From an uncultured Acidimicrobiaceae bacterium (GTDB taxonomy: Bacteria > Actinomycetota > Acidimicrobiia > Acidimicrobiales > RAAP-2), in assembly GCA_903894295.1 (NCBI GenBank), contig CAITPI010000101.1, positions 1 through 45,464 on the forward strand: a DNA stretch of 45,464 nucleotides. The letters are read 5' to 3'. Each line of letters opens with the position of its first letter. Position 1 is the stretch's first letter. Below are positions 35,229 through 45,464 of this stretch, piece by piece. The notes under the pieces were generated by a model. That model saw only the letters and a program-made list of their open reading frames with translations, was not told the DNA's origin and ran no database searches. A program made the position numbers and the translations under genes.

Positions 35229-35783
35229 TCACGGAATGGGGCCTGCCGGTGGAGCGCTGTCCTGACGGGCCAACCACCGCAGCCGCGCCGCCCGGGCGTC
35301 CCACGCGTAGACCACCGCTGTGTGGGCCAGTCGGTCATGGAGGGCCCGGCGATCCCGGCCGACCAGGATGCCGATGAACCCGAGACCGAAGGTCACGATG
35401 CTGATCGGGAAAAACAGGGTTCGCAGAAACGCCGAACGGGACCTCACCGGGGAACCATCGGCCTCGACCACCTGGATGCCGAAGAGGGCCATGCCAATCG
35501 TCTTGCCGGCGAGTGACCACTGGTAGGAGAAGTAGACGAACTCCCAGACCACCAGCACCCCGAGATCGACCAGCTGCCACGCCGAAAGCGAGAACCTGCG
35601 CCCGGTGACCAACTGGGTTGCAACCGAGAGGACGGCGAGACCGAGGGTGAACAGCAGCCACGACGCCCCGACGTCGACGGCAAAGGCCAGGAGCCGCGAC
35701 ACGGCGCCGGCATACTGGCCCTGACGGCCTTCGACAACCCGGGGCAAAAGCCGTGACGGCAAGGGGGCCACTCCCTCAGCCAC
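35229..35783 (-). CDS. RDD family membrane protein
   Basis: 184 residues from GTG at 35783; other GTGs at 35792 and 35771 are possible. The RDD domain is clear: YAGAVSRLLAFAVDVGAS at the start of helix 1 (Arg and Asp-Asp type positions), a second helix pair, WSLAGKTIGMALFGIQVV (the conserved GKT-x-G loop) and DRRALHDRLAHTAVV near the end. Three or four membrane helices are predicted. RDD proteins are mostly uncharacterised; some have been linked to ion transport. Its start overlaps the nonapeptide-repeat gene by eight bases. In other actinobacteria I recall similar repeats fused to or beside RDD domains, which supports a functional link. Confidence 0.85.
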   Translation of the reverse strand: MAEGVAPLPSRLLPRVVEGRQGQYAGAVSRLLAFAVDVGASWLLFTLGLAVLSVATQLVTGRRFSLSAWQLVDLGVLVVWEFVYFSYQWSLAGKTIGMALFGIQVVEADGSPVRSRSAFLRTLFFPISIVTFGLGFIGILVGRDRRALHDRLAHTAVVYAWDARAARLRWLARQDSAPPAGPIP

Positions 35784-36270
35784 GGTCGCCACCAGGGAGG
35801 GACGGCGCCATGGCAACGGTCCCGGACGGCACCAGAAGCGCTGGTCCGGACGGGAGAGAGGCCGGGTCTCTCCGCAGGATCTTGTTGGTCCACCGGGCGA
35901 AAAAGTCGTCAAGGCCCACTCCCTGGGCCCGCACCAGGTCGAGCACCTGGGAGAAGACTCCGGTCGTGGACCGGGCGATGATGGTCCCGAGTTCGGTCTG
36001 TTCCATCAGGGCGTCGATGTCGACCCGGTTCACGATCCCGGAGATGTCGACCCGGTCGATGATGGCCTGGATGTCGACCCGGTCGATGATCTTCTGCACG
36101 TCGACCTGGTCGATGATCCGCTCCACATCGACCCGTTCGACCAGCTTCTCGACGTCGATCCGCTCGACCAGGGCGTCGATGTCGATGGCTTCGAGAACGA
36201 GGGTGACGACCCGTTCGGCCACCCCCTGGGCCAGATGTTCCAGCCCCTTCGAGCCCGGCAGGTTGCTCAC
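35776..36270 (-). CDS. Nonapeptide-repeat protein coupled to RDD gene
   Basis: 164 residues. Residues about 28-97 are built of nine-residue tandem units with the pattern [VI]-[DE]-[RQ]-[VI]-D-[VI]-x-x-[IL]; six good copies (35-88) are flanked by degenerate ones. Then come a conserved-looking RSTTGVFSQVLDLVRAQGVGLDDF (read as RSTTGVF and LDLVRAQGVGLDDF), an amphipathic segment and a Pro/Ser-rich tail. No signal peptide or membrane helix is evident. The strict spacing of hydrophobic and Asp residues suggests a solenoid or amphipathic helix stack on the membrane. ATGA overlap with bcp upstream and an eight-base overlap with the RDD gene downstream imply coordinated synthesis. No known activity. 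Confidence 0.8.
   Translation of the reverse strand: MSNLPGSKGLEHLAQGVAERVVTLVLEAIDIDALVERIDVEKLVERVDVERIIDQVDVQKIIDRVDIQAIIDRVDISGIVNRVDIDALMEQTELGTIIARSTTGVFSQVLDLVRAQGVGLDDFFARWTNKILRRDPASLPSGPALLVPSGTVAMAPSLPGGDRG
36007..36168 (-). repeat. Six tandem 27-bp coding repeats
   Basis: Six in-frame 27-base units encode the nonapeptide array (residues 35-88). Units are diverged in sequence but keep the G-T-C-G-A-C core of the Val-Asp codon pair. This is coding repetition rather than a mobile or CRISPR repeat. Confidence 0.85.
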
Positions 36271-36722
36271 GGTTCCTGTTGCAGGATGGCCAGAGCCTGG
36301 TCGGCGTGGGTGTTCATCCGCACTTCGCTCCGGATCACGCCCCGCACCTTGCGGTCGGTGCCGATGACGAAGGTGGCCCGCTTGGTGGGCGAGATGAAGC
36401 CCAGTTTCCGGCGGACCCCGAAGATGGTGGCCACCGTCCCGTCCGGATCCGACAACAGCGGGAAATCGAAAGTGTGCTTCTCGGAGAACCGCTTCTGCTT
36501 CTCGACCGGGTCGGCGCTGATCCCCACCCGCTGCGCCCCGAGGTCGCCGAACTCCCGGGCCAGATCCCGGAAGTGGCAGCTCTCGGCCGTGCAGCCCGGC
36601 GTCATGGCGGCCGGGTAGAAGAAGAGAACCACCGGTCCGGCTTCAAGCAGATCGGACAGTCGCCGCACCACGCCGTCTTCATCGGGCAGTTCGAAGTCGG
36701 GTACCAGGTCGCCGGTTTCCAT
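36267..36722 (-). CDS. bcp: Thioredoxin-dependent peroxiredoxin, BCP/PrxQ type
   Basis: Reduces H2O2 and organic hydroperoxides with thioredoxin. 151 residues, family length. The peroxidatic Cys44 lies in PAAMTPGCTAESC, with resolving Cys49 five residues later as in alpha-type BCP. The active-site Thr41 and Pro42 are present, and FPLLSDPDGTVATIFGV and KRATFVIGTDRKV complete the fold. TAGCCT lies six bases before the ATG, so the mRNA is probably leaderless. It heads a coupled run bcp, nonapeptide-repeat gene, RDD gene. Confidence 0.95.
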   Translation of the reverse strand: METGDLVPDFELPDEDGVVRRLSDLLEAGPVVLFFYPAAMTPGCTAESCHFRDLAREFGDLGAQRVGISADPVEKQKRFSEKHTFDFPLLSDPDGTVATIFGVRRKLGFISPTKRATFVIGTDRKVRGVIRSEVRMNTHADQALAILQQEP

Positions 36723-37043
36723 GCCCCGAGGCTAGCGACCAACCGCCGGTCCCGACAGGGATGGACGAAACCCGTTCCCCGGTGGCGGGCTCCACCGGTT
36801 CCGGCCACCTGTCGCCTGGGGCCGGTACACGGTGCGGATCGCCCGGATGCATGATCACGAAAAAGGTCCGTCCGACCGACCGACCACCGTCCGGGGAACC
36901 CCGTTCCATCTACCGCACGGATGCCTGCGGTGTGGATCCGGGGCGGATGCTTCCGCCCAAGGGGTGCGCCCGTAGAATGCAGGCGTCTCCGGCGTTCGGT
37001 GCGCCGTAAGCCCCATCCCCACGGAAAGACGGTTCTGCCCACC
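36723..37043. other. Divergent promoter region, bcp / drrA-type exporter
   Basis: 321 bases with no supported gene. On the left, TAGCCT (minus, 36734-36729) lies six bases before the bcp ATG. On the right, TAGAAT (plus, 36973-36978) would start the exporter mRNA about 55-60 bases before its ATG at 37044. An 82-codon plus-strand ORF (36761-37009) runs across the right-hand promoter and lacks start signals. Confidence 0.5.
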
Positions 37044-38150
37044 ATGTCCTACGCCATCGAAGCCGAAGACCTGCGCAAGACCTTCACCGGCAAGCGTGAA
37101 GTCAAGGCCCTCAAAGGTGTCTCCTTCAGGGTGGAAGAAGGCACCGTGTTCGGTCTGCTGGGGCCCAACGGCTCAGGCAAGACGACTGCCGTGCGCGTGC
37201 TCACCACCATTCTGAAGCCCGACTCCGGCACGGCCCGGGTGCTGGGCCATGACGTCACCAAAAAGGGTGCACTGGTGAGGAGCCTGATCGGCCTGGCCGG
37301 CCAGTACGCGGCGGTGGACGAGAACCTCACCGGCCGGGAGAACCTGGTCATGGTGGGACGCCTCAACCACCTCGACCGCAGCGTGGTGACCCAACGGGCC
37401 ACCGAACTGCTCTCCCAGTTCAACCTGGTGGACGCAGGAGACCGGCCGCTCAAGACCTACTCGGGCGGCATGCGCCGCCGACTGGACCTGGCGGCGGCGC
37501 TCGTGGCCCGACCCACGGTGCTGTTCCTGGACGAACCCACCACCGGCCTTGACCCGCAGAGTCGCAACGATCTGTGGGAGGTCATCGAACAGTTGGTCGA
37601 AGGTGGCACGTCGGTGCTGCTGACGACCCAGTACCTGGAAGAAGCGGACCGACTGGCCAAAACGCTCGTCGTGCTGGACCAGGGCCGGGTCATCGCCGAA
37701 GGCACGCCGGGCGAACTCAAGGCCAACCTCGGCGCCACCGTGCTCGAGGTCGGTCTCAACACGGTGGACGAAGCGGGCCGTACCGGACAACTGCTCGCCG
37801 CCCTCGGCTCCCATCAGCCGGTCGTCAGCGGAACCTTGGTGGAGGTCACGGTGGACGACGGTGCCCAGGCCGCCATGGCCGGACTCCGTTCACTCGATGA
37901 GGCCCGGATCCGTCCGGTGACCTTCACCTTGCGCGAACCGAGCCTGGACGACGTGTTCATCGCCTTGACCGGACACAAGTCGGAAGAGGAGAAGGAAGCA
38001 GAGTCCGCCGCCGACAACGCCCGACGGAAGAACCGCCGACGGAGCGACGAGCGCGAACTGGCCGAACATCTCCCCTTCTCCGAAGGGCCACAACTGGCCG
38101 AGGAAGCACTGGGCGGATCAGGATCGTCATCGACAGGAGACAACCAATGA
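37044..38150 (+). CDS. ABC exporter ATP-binding protein, DrrA type
   Basis: 368 residues from ATG at 37044; upstream in-frame sequence is Arg-rich and non-conserved. Walker [10 protein letters not shown] is at 40-48, signature YSGGMRRR at 139-146, Walker B VLFLDEP at 159-165, and the switch position reads [11 protein letters not shown] with Gln196 instead of His, as is usual for the daunorubicin-resistance DrrA subfamily. A DrrA-type C-terminal domain follows, then a charged tail (about 325-368, [12 protein letters not shown]) not typical of all members. The stop overlaps the permease ATG (ATGA), so the pair forms one exporter. The substrate (drug, lipid or other) cannot be inferred. Confidence 0.92.
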   Translation: MSYAIEAEDLRKTFTGKREVKALKGVSFRVEEGTVFGLLGPNGSGKTTAVRVLTTILKPDSGTARVLGHDVTKKGALVRSLIGLAGQYAAVDENLTGRENLVMVGRLNHLDRSVVTQRATELLSQFNLVDAGDRPLKTYSGGMRRRLDLAAALVARPTVLFLDEPTTGLDPQSRNDLWEVIEQLVEGGTSVLLTTQYLEEADRLAKTLVVLDQGRVIAEGTPGELKANLGATVLEVGLNTVDEAGRTGQLLAALGSHQPVVSGTLVEVTVDDGAQAAMAGLRSLDEARIRPVTFTLREPSLDDVFIALTGHKSEEEKEAESAADNARRKNRRRSDERELAEHLPFSEGPQLAEEALGGSGSSSTGDNQ

Positions 38151-38971
38151 CCACTGCCATCACCGCCCCCACGGTTTCCGGCGCCGCCCACAGCAACAAC
38201 CCGGTGGAGCAGCTGCGCTGGGGCATCTCGGACACCTGGACCATCACCAAGCGCAACCTGCTGGCGGTCACCCGGATCCCCGAGTCCCTCTTCTTCTCCA
38301 CCGTGCAGCCCATCATGTTCGTGCTGTTGTTCCGCTACGTGTTCGGTGGAGCCATCCACACCGACGCCAAAAGCTACGTCAACTACCTGATGCCGGGAAT
38401 CTTCGTCCAGACGGTGGCGTTCGGTGCCACCTACACGGCGATCGGGCTCTCGGAAGATCTGCAGAAGGGCATCATCGAACGGTTCCGGGCCCTGCCGATG
38501 TCCCGCTCGGCGGTGCTCACCGGCCGGACGGTGGCCGACCTGATCCGCAACATCTTTGTGGTCATCGTCATGACGATTGTCGGCTTCCTCGTGGGTTTCC
38601 GGCCATCGACCGGAGTACTCGCCTACCTGGCCGGCGCAGCGATCATCCTGCTGTTCGGCTACGCCCTGTCCTGGGGGATGGCCGTGATCGGCCTGTTCGC
38701 CCCCAACTCCGAGACGGCCCAGGTGATGACCTTTCCCCTGATCTTCCCGTTCACCTTCGCTTCGGCCGCCTTTGTGCCGATTGCCTCGATGCCGAGTTGG
38801 CTGCAGGGGTTTGCCACCTACCAACCGGTCAGCGTGACCGTGGCGGCGTGCCGGGCCCTGATGATCGGCGGACCGGCCCAGACCTGGGTCATCCAGTCCC
38901 TGATCTGGGCCGGTGTCATGCTCGTCGTCTTTGTGCCACTGGCCCGCTACAAGTACCGCACCCGGACCTAG
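38147..38971 (+). CDS. ABC-2 type exporter permease, DrrB type
   Basis: 274 residues with six predicted membrane helices and the ABC-2 layout: a cytoplasmic start ([20 protein letters not shown]), a first helix at [20 protein letters not shown], then [20 protein letters not shown] in the second cytoplasmic loop. The [21 protein letters not shown] segment precedes the last helices. It pairs with the preceding ATPase by an ATGA overlap. Family members export antibiotics or lipids; none can be named here because no biosynthetic gene lies nearby. Confidence 0.92.
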   Translation: MTTAITAPTVSGAAHSNNPVEQLRWGISDTWTITKRNLLAVTRIPESLFFSTVQPIMFVLLFRYVFGGAIHTDAKSYVNYLMPGIFVQTVAFGATYTAIGLSEDLQKGIIERFRALPMSRSAVLTGRTVADLIRNIFVVIVMTIVGFLVGFRPSTGVLAYLAGAAIILLFGYALSWGMAVIGLFAPNSETAQVMTFPLIFPFTFASAAFVPIASMPSWLQGFATYQPVSVTVAACRALMIGGPAQTWVIQSLIWAGVMLVVFVPLARYKYRTRT

Positions 38972-39081
38972 GGTTTCCCCGGCCCCTCGAGGGCGCACCG
39001 CGACCGGGATCGCTCCCTGGAACGCCGGAGGACGCAGGGGGAATCACCCGTGGCGATGAATCGCCGGGGGAAAAGACGAGG

Positions 39082-39087
39082 CAGAAT
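39082..39087 (+). promoter_or_regulatory. -10 element for leaderless acnA
   Basis: CAGAAT, a one-mismatch TANNNT, lies six bases before the acnA ATG at 39094. The six intervening bases AGGGAG touch the ATG and are too close for an ordinary Shine-Dalgarno, which favours a leaderless start. Confidence 0.45.
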
Positions 39088-39093
39088 AGGGAG

Positions 39094-41784
<2,691 letters not shown>

Positions 41785-41795
41785 CGACCGGGCTG

Positions 41796-42581
41796 GTGCG
41801 ACCCAGGACCCGCAGGAGAGGATGGGCCGGGCGTGGTGTTGCCGTGGCGGCAACCGGTCTGTCCCTGATGGCCGGAGGCTTCCTGGCCGGTTGCGCCACC
41901 AGCCAGGCGGCACCGGTCAACGCCACCCACCCTTCCGGAACGGCTTCAACCACGACGGTGCCTCCCACCACCACGACGACCGTTCCCCCCACGACCACCA
42001 CAACGGCGCCGCCGACCACCACGACCACCACGACGGCTCCGGTGGCCACGGCAACACCGGCACCCCACGGCCCGCTCACGTCGCCACCGCTCCCCCGTCC
42101 GGGAGCCGGATTCAACGTCGGCGGGATCACCGCCGTGGGCGACTCGGTCATGATCGACTACCAGATCCCCCTCGAAGCGGATCTGCCCGGAGTCAACGTG
42201 CAGGCCACCGTCGGGGAGCAGTGGGAGACCGGAGCCACCGAACTCGCCACCCTGCAATCCGAGCACTCACTCGGTGCGATCGTCATTGTCGGCCTGTCGA
42301 CCAACGGTCCGATCACCTCCGGCCAACTCGACGGACTCCTGGAGTTCCTCCGCGGGGCCTCCCGGGTGGTGCTGGTCAACATCCACGTCGACCGACCCTG
42401 GCAGGACCCGAACAACGCGTTGCTGGCGACGGCACCTGCGGCCTATCCGAACGTCCGGGTCGTTGACTGGAACGACCTCGCCAATGCGCACCCGGAGTGG
42501 TTCGGAGGAGACGGCACCCACCTGGCCATAAACGGCACCGGCGCCCAGGCCCTGGCCGCCCTGATTGCCGCCCAGGCCTGA
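41796..42581 (+). CDS. Lipoprotein with Thr/Pro linker and SGNH-like domain
   Basis: 261 residues from GTG at 41796. A basic n-region (MRPRTRRRG), hydrophobic core and lipobox LAGC (Cys33) predict lipidation. Residues about 47-90 are an almost pure Thr/Pro linker. From about 108 an SGNH-hydrolase-like domain begins: ITAVGDSVM with Ser117, IVGLSTNGPITSGQL, VNIHVDRPWQ, and a C-terminal DGTHL with Asp239 and His242. It resembles the C-terminal domain of OafA-type acyltransferases, but here it is free and surface-attached. Block III shows N-G-P in place of a clear catalytic Asn motif. An O-acyl transfer or deacetylation role at the wall is inference. Confidence 0.8.
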   Translation: MRPRTRRRGWAGRGVAVAATGLSLMAGGFLAGCATSQAAPVNATHPSGTASTTTVPPTTTTTVPPTTTTTAPPTTTTTTTAPVATATPAPHGPLTSPPLPRPGAGFNVGGITAVGDSVMIDYQIPLEADLPGVNVQATVGEQWETGATELATLQSEHSLGAIVIVGLSTNGPITSGQLDGLLEFLRGASRVVLVNIHVDRPWQDPNNALLATAPAAYPNVRVVDWNDLANAHPEWFGGDGTHLAINGTGAQALAALIAAQA

Positions 42582-42599
42582 CCGGCCGGCGACGGGGAC

Positions 42600-43298
42600 T
42601 CAGGCGAGGACGGTCATCCGGTCCCGCCAACGGGCCAGCACCCGCCTTCCGGTGGTGGTGACCTGACGCACACTGGAGGGATCGAGCACCACGTCGAGAG
42701 GAAGTTCGGACTCCCACTTCCGGGCCAGGGCCTCGTCGACTTCGAGATGGAACTGGAAGCCGTAGGCCCGGTCTCCCCACCGGAAGGCCTGGTGGGGAAA
42801 GGCCCGGGTGGCCGCCAGATGAACGGCCCCGTCCGGCAGGCTGAACGTGTCCTGGTGCCAGTGGACACACGGCAGCACCGTCCCCCGGAGCCCGTCGTAC
42901 TCGGGACCGAGCACCGGATCCTTCCGGCCCGCAGAGGTGAGCTCCACGACACCGGCACCAACCTCGGGTTCTGTTCCGGTGGTGACCTCGGCGCCGAGCG
43001 CCCGGGCCAGTTGTTGGGCCCCGAGGCAGACGCCGAGCACCGGCCGGGCGAGGTCGGTGGCGTCGGTGATCAGACGACGTTCGTCGGCCAGCCAGGGATG
43101 GAGTTCGTCGTCATGGACTCCCATCGGGCCGCCGAGAACCACCACGCCGGCCAGGTTGCCCAGTTCGTCCCGGTTGGGAAGCGGCTCGCCCCGGTCCGGT
43201 CGGACGATCTCCATGTCGTGGCCCGGGGCGACGAGAACCTCACCCAACACGCCCGGGTCTTCGTGGTCCACGTGCTGGACGACCAGCCAGCGTCTCAC
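42600..43298 (-). CDS. Class I glutamine amidotransferase domain protein
   Basis: 232 residues from GTG at 43298. The catalytic triad of class I amidotransferases is intact: Cys91 in GVCLGAQQLA, His184 and Glu186 in FQFHLEV; VVLGGPMGVHDD gives the oxyanion region. The protein resembles stand-alone GMP-synthase-like amidotransferases of unknown acceptor, not a full GuaA, since no ATP pyrophosphatase domain is present. The gene begins 27 bases after the PIG-L gene and likely shares its transcript. The C-terminal 30 residues are Arg-rich. Confidence 0.88.
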   Translation of the reverse strand: MRRWLVVQHVDHEDPGVLGEVLVAPGHDMEIVRPDRGEPLPNRDELGNLAGVVVLGGPMGVHDDELHPWLADERRLITDATDLARPVLGVCLGAQQLARALGAEVTTGTEPEVGAGVVELTSAGRKDPVLGPEYDGLRGTVLPCVHWHQDTFSLPDGAVHLAATRAFPHQAFRWGDRAYGFQFHLEVDEALARKWESELPLDVVLDPSSVRQVTTTGRRVLARWRDRMTVLA

Positions 43299-43325
43299 GG
43301 ATGCACCACCGACCGGGGTCGGACC

Positions 43326-44054
43326 TCAGGCCGTCGAGACGACGAGGAACGCCTCGGCCAGCCGGCCTTCGGGCATGCCGGCTGCCTCGGCGGTTCCGGT
43401 CATCCAGTTGGTCAGGAGTTCGTGCAGGTGGGCTCCGTCACCCACCTGGCTCTGGTGCGCACTCAAGGCGGCCAGTTTGGCGTCGTAGTGGTCGGTGACA
43501 TCCACGGCCCGGTTGGACTTGTCGATCGCCATCACCCACATCTCGGGCACACTGTGGGGCTCCAGACCGGCCTCCAGAAGTTCGGGGAAGGCAAACGGGT
43601 TGCGGGCATCCGGGTAGACGGCGCAGGCCGCAGCCTCACCCGCCGCCAGGTGGTCGGGATGGCTGGCGTAGATGCGCTCCCAGTTCCGCTCGGGCGACTG
43701 GCAGACCACCCGGTCCGGGCGGAACCGGCGGATCACTCCCGAGATGGCCTTTCGCACCTCGAGGTCGGGCTGCAGGCGGCCATCGGGGAAGCCGAGGAAC
43801 GTGAGATCAAACACGCCGACGTGCCGGGCCGCCTCGGTCTGCTCCTCGCGTCGGATGGCGGCCATCTCGGCCCGGGAGATGCTGTGGTCCGAACCCCCGG
43901 CGTCACCATCGGTGACCAGGCAGTAGGCGACCTCGATCCCGTTGGCGGTCCAGAGGGCCACCGTGCCGGCCGCCCCGAAGTCCACGTCGTCAGGGTGGGC
44001 GAGGACCATCAGCACCCGTTCCACATCAAGACCCGGGTCAACGACGAGACTCAC
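43326..44054 (-). CDS. PIG-L family zinc-dependent N-acetylglucosaminyl deacetylase
   Basis: 242 residues from GTG at 44054, which overlaps the helicase stop as GTGA. Zinc-binding motif AHPDD is at 19-23 (VLMVLAHPDDVDFGAAG), GDAGGSD follows, and the second His motif reads SHPDHLAAGEAA. The family includes MshB and Mca of mycothiol metabolism and other deacetylases of GlcNAc-linked substrates. The sequence alone does not identify the substrate; mycothiol-linked roles are common in this phylum. The upstream in-frame extension is Asp/Arg-rich and lies inside the helicase gene, so it is rejected. Confidence 0.9.
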   Translation of the reverse strand: MSLVVDPGLDVERVLMVLAHPDDVDFGAAGTVALWTANGIEVAYCLVTDGDAGGSDHSISRAEMAAIRREEQTEAARHVGVFDLTFLGFPDGRLQPDLEVRKAISGVIRRFRPDRVVCQSPERNWERIYASHPDHLAAGEAAACAVYPDARNPFAFPELLEAGLEPHSVPEMWVMAIDKSNRAVDVTDHYDAKLAALSAHQSQVGDGAHLHELLTNWMTGTAEAAGMPEGRLAEAFLVVSTA

Positions 44055-45301
44055 GCCGGCGCCTTCGGGTCCCAGGCGGCGAGGTCCTGCAGTCGCTTGT
44101 CGTTCGAGAACATCTCGACGATCGGCATCTTGATGCCGATCCGGGTCTGGATCCGCTCGATCTCGAGGATCTGGTTCCACTGAACCAGGGAGACCACCAG
44201 ACCGTCCGAGCCGGCCCGGGCGGTACGGCCCGATCGGTGGAGGTAGGCCTTGTGATCTTCCGGCGGATCGAAGTGGATCACCACGTCGACTTCGTCGATG
44301 TCGAGTCCGCGCGCCGCCACGTCGGTGGCCACCAACACCGGGAGCTTGCCCTCGGTGAAGTCCTTCAGGGTCCGCTCCCGCTGGGACTGGCGCAGGTCGC
44401 CGTGGATGGCACCGGCCCGGACACCTTCCTTCTCGAGTTGTTCGACCAGGCGGTCACATCCGTGCTTGGTGCGCACGAAGACCAGCCCCTTCGACGAGTT
44501 GCGGCAGATGGCGGCACACACCTTCACGCGGTCCATCTGGTGCACTTCGAGAAAACGGTGCTCCATGGAGGCCACGGTGGTGCCCTGGGACGCCACTTCA
44601 TGGAGAACCGGGTTGGTGAGATACCGGTTGACGAGGCGGTCCACGGCGCCGTCCAGCGTGGCCGAGAAGAGCAGCGTCTGGTGCTCCCGCTCGAGGCGAC
44701 GCAGCACCCACTCGACCTGGGGCATGAATCCCATGTCCGCCATCCGGTCGGCTTCGTCGAGCACCAGGGTCTCGACATCCCCGACCGACAGCTCGCCGCG
44801 GTCTCCGAGGTCGATCAGCCGGCCCGGCGTGGCGATCACCACGTCCACGCCCTTGCGCAGTTGCTTGATCTGACGTTCGATGTCCGCTCCGCCGTAGACG
44901 GCGACAATCCTGAGGTCGGCCTCGGTGGCAAGCGGTTCGAGCACGTCGGCCACCTGAACGGCCAGTTCACGGGTTGGCACCAGCACGAGGGCCCGGGGCC
45001 GGCCCGGGCCGTCGGCCCGGCTCGCCATGGTCCGCTGCAGCAGCGGCACCCCGAAGGCGAGGGTCTTGCCCGATCCCGTCTTGGCCTTCCCGCAGACGTC
45101 GCGTCCGGCCAGTGCGTCGGTGATGGTCATGGCCTGGATGGCAAAGGTGTTGGTGATGCCCTGGCCGGCCAGCGCCTTCACCAGCGCCGGGTCGACACCC
45201 AGCGAGGCAAAGGAAGGCTGTCCACTGCCGGGATCGGATCCTTCGGCCGGGATCTGGTTCGAGGTGGGGTCGGATTCCGACCGCGCAAACAAGGTGGTCA
45301 T
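44051..45301 (-). CDS. DEAD-box ATP-dependent RNA helicase
   Basis: 416 residues from ATG at 45301 (AGGAGAGAG about 11 bases upstream); longer in-frame reading is Arg/Ser-rich and non-conserved. Q-motif region SFASLGVDPALVKALAGQGI with IQAMTI, motif I AKTGSGKT (73-80), PTRELAVQV, TPGRL, motif II VLDEADRMADMGF, SAT, and motif VI HRSGRTARAG are all intact. The usual Pro before the Q-motif Gln is Ala (TFAIQ). It is a minimal RhlE/SrmB-like helicase without a long C-terminal RNA-binding tail. It probably unwinds RNA in ribosome assembly or decay. The 163-base leader to the window end is GC-rich and shows no clear promoter. Confidence 0.95.
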   Translation of the reverse strand: MTTLFARSESDPTSNQIPAEGSDPGSGQPSFASLGVDPALVKALAGQGITNTFAIQAMTITDALAGRDVCGKAKTGSGKTLAFGVPLLQRTMASRADGPGRPRALVLVPTRELAVQVADVLEPLATEADLRIVAVYGGADIERQIKQLRKGVDVVIATPGRLIDLGDRGELSVGDVETLVLDEADRMADMGFMPQVEWVLRRLEREHQTLLFSATLDGAVDRLVNRYLTNPVLHEVASQGTTVASMEHRFLEVHQMDRVKVCAAICRNSSKGLVFVRTKHGCDRLVEQLEKEGVRAGAIHGDLRQSQRERTLKDFTEGKLPVLVATDVAARGLDIDEVDVVIHFDPPEDHKAYLHRSGRTARAGSDGLVVSLVQWNQILEIERIQTRIGIKMPIVEMFSNDKRLQDLAAWDPKAPA

Positions 45302-45464
45302 GGTGATGGTTCTCTCTCCTGTTGGGTGACGGCCGGAGGCCGACCGCCGACGTCCGTGCCTTTCACGAACGCCTTGGGCCCGCCTCGGGCCATCGACCGT
45401 CCGCCGGGCGGAGGGAGAACAGGGTGAGGAAGACCCGGCAGAAGGGATGATCCCTGCCGCCACC

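Noticed and set aside
36007-36168. 27-bp repeats as a CRISPR array
   Set aside because: Units are contiguous, diverged and keep one reading frame; there are no spacers and no cas genes.
36761-37009. 82-codon plus-strand ORF between bcp and the exporter
   Set aside because: It spans the TAGAAT promoter of the exporter, has no start signals and shows no domain.
41932-42065. ACC-rich low-complexity stretch as a DNA repeat element
   Set aside because: It is the coding sequence of a Thr/Pro linker in a lipoprotein.

Overview
The window is chromosomal DNA from a high-GC bacterium, almost certainly an actinomycete in the broad sense (Actinomycetota). The sequence-level reasons are the very GC-rich third codon positions, the argS-lysA-hom-thrC gene order that is typical of that phylum, an actinobacterial-type SerC, GTG starts, and several starts placed only 6 to 9 bases after a TANNNT-like -10 element, as in leaderless actinobacterial mRNAs. 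The two membrane-tethered PstS-like proteins hint at a deep lineage such as Acidimicrobiia, but that is only an impression. There are about 38 protein genes, one tRNA, and no CRISPR array, insertion sequence, integrase or phage gene. Composition is uniform, so this reads as core chromosome.

Left part (1-8925): a phosphate-uptake operon read leftwards, pstC-pstA-pstB-pstS, followed by a second very large PstS-like surface protein cut by the window edge. Each gene overlaps or nearly touches the next. Upstream lies a lipoprotein gene. Two PHO-box-like arrays of 11-bp repeats sit in front of pstC and of the lipoprotein gene. A 57-residue membrane protein diverges on the right. Then comes amino-acid biosynthesis (9072-18749): serA, an aspartate-type aminotransferase and the divergent serC for serine; ilvC, ilvN, ilvB and ilvD for branched-chain amino acids. 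A Val-rich 13-residue leader peptide and an intrinsic terminator precede ilvB, which indicates attenuation.

Middle (18757-30311): a translationally coupled trio (24-residue upstream ORF, DUF2237 protein, polytopic membrane protein), a 2-hydroxyacid dehydrogenase, a CPA1 Na+/H+ antiporter, a lipoprotein alpha/beta hydrolase, and the argS-lysA / hom-thrC cluster for arginyl-tRNA, lysine and threonine. thrB is not beside it. A tRNA-Arg(CCG) gene diverges from argS, so synthetase and substrate are neighbours.

Right part (30455-45301): an ATPase-like/GNAT fusion protein, a secreted beta-propeller, a PemK-type toxin homologue without a visible antitoxin, an AlkB dioxygenase with an acidic insertion, an RDD membrane protein coupled to a nonapeptide-repeat protein and a BCP peroxiredoxin, a DrrAB-type ABC exporter, aconitase, an SGNH-like lipoprotein, a class I glutamine amidotransferase, a PIG-L deacetylase and a DEAD-box RNA helicase. 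The most unusual items are the phosphate operon with two C-terminally anchored binding proteins (one with a neocarzinostatin-like front domain), the 27-bp/9-residue repeat gene next to the RDD gene, the ilv leader, and the recurring leaderless-start architecture.
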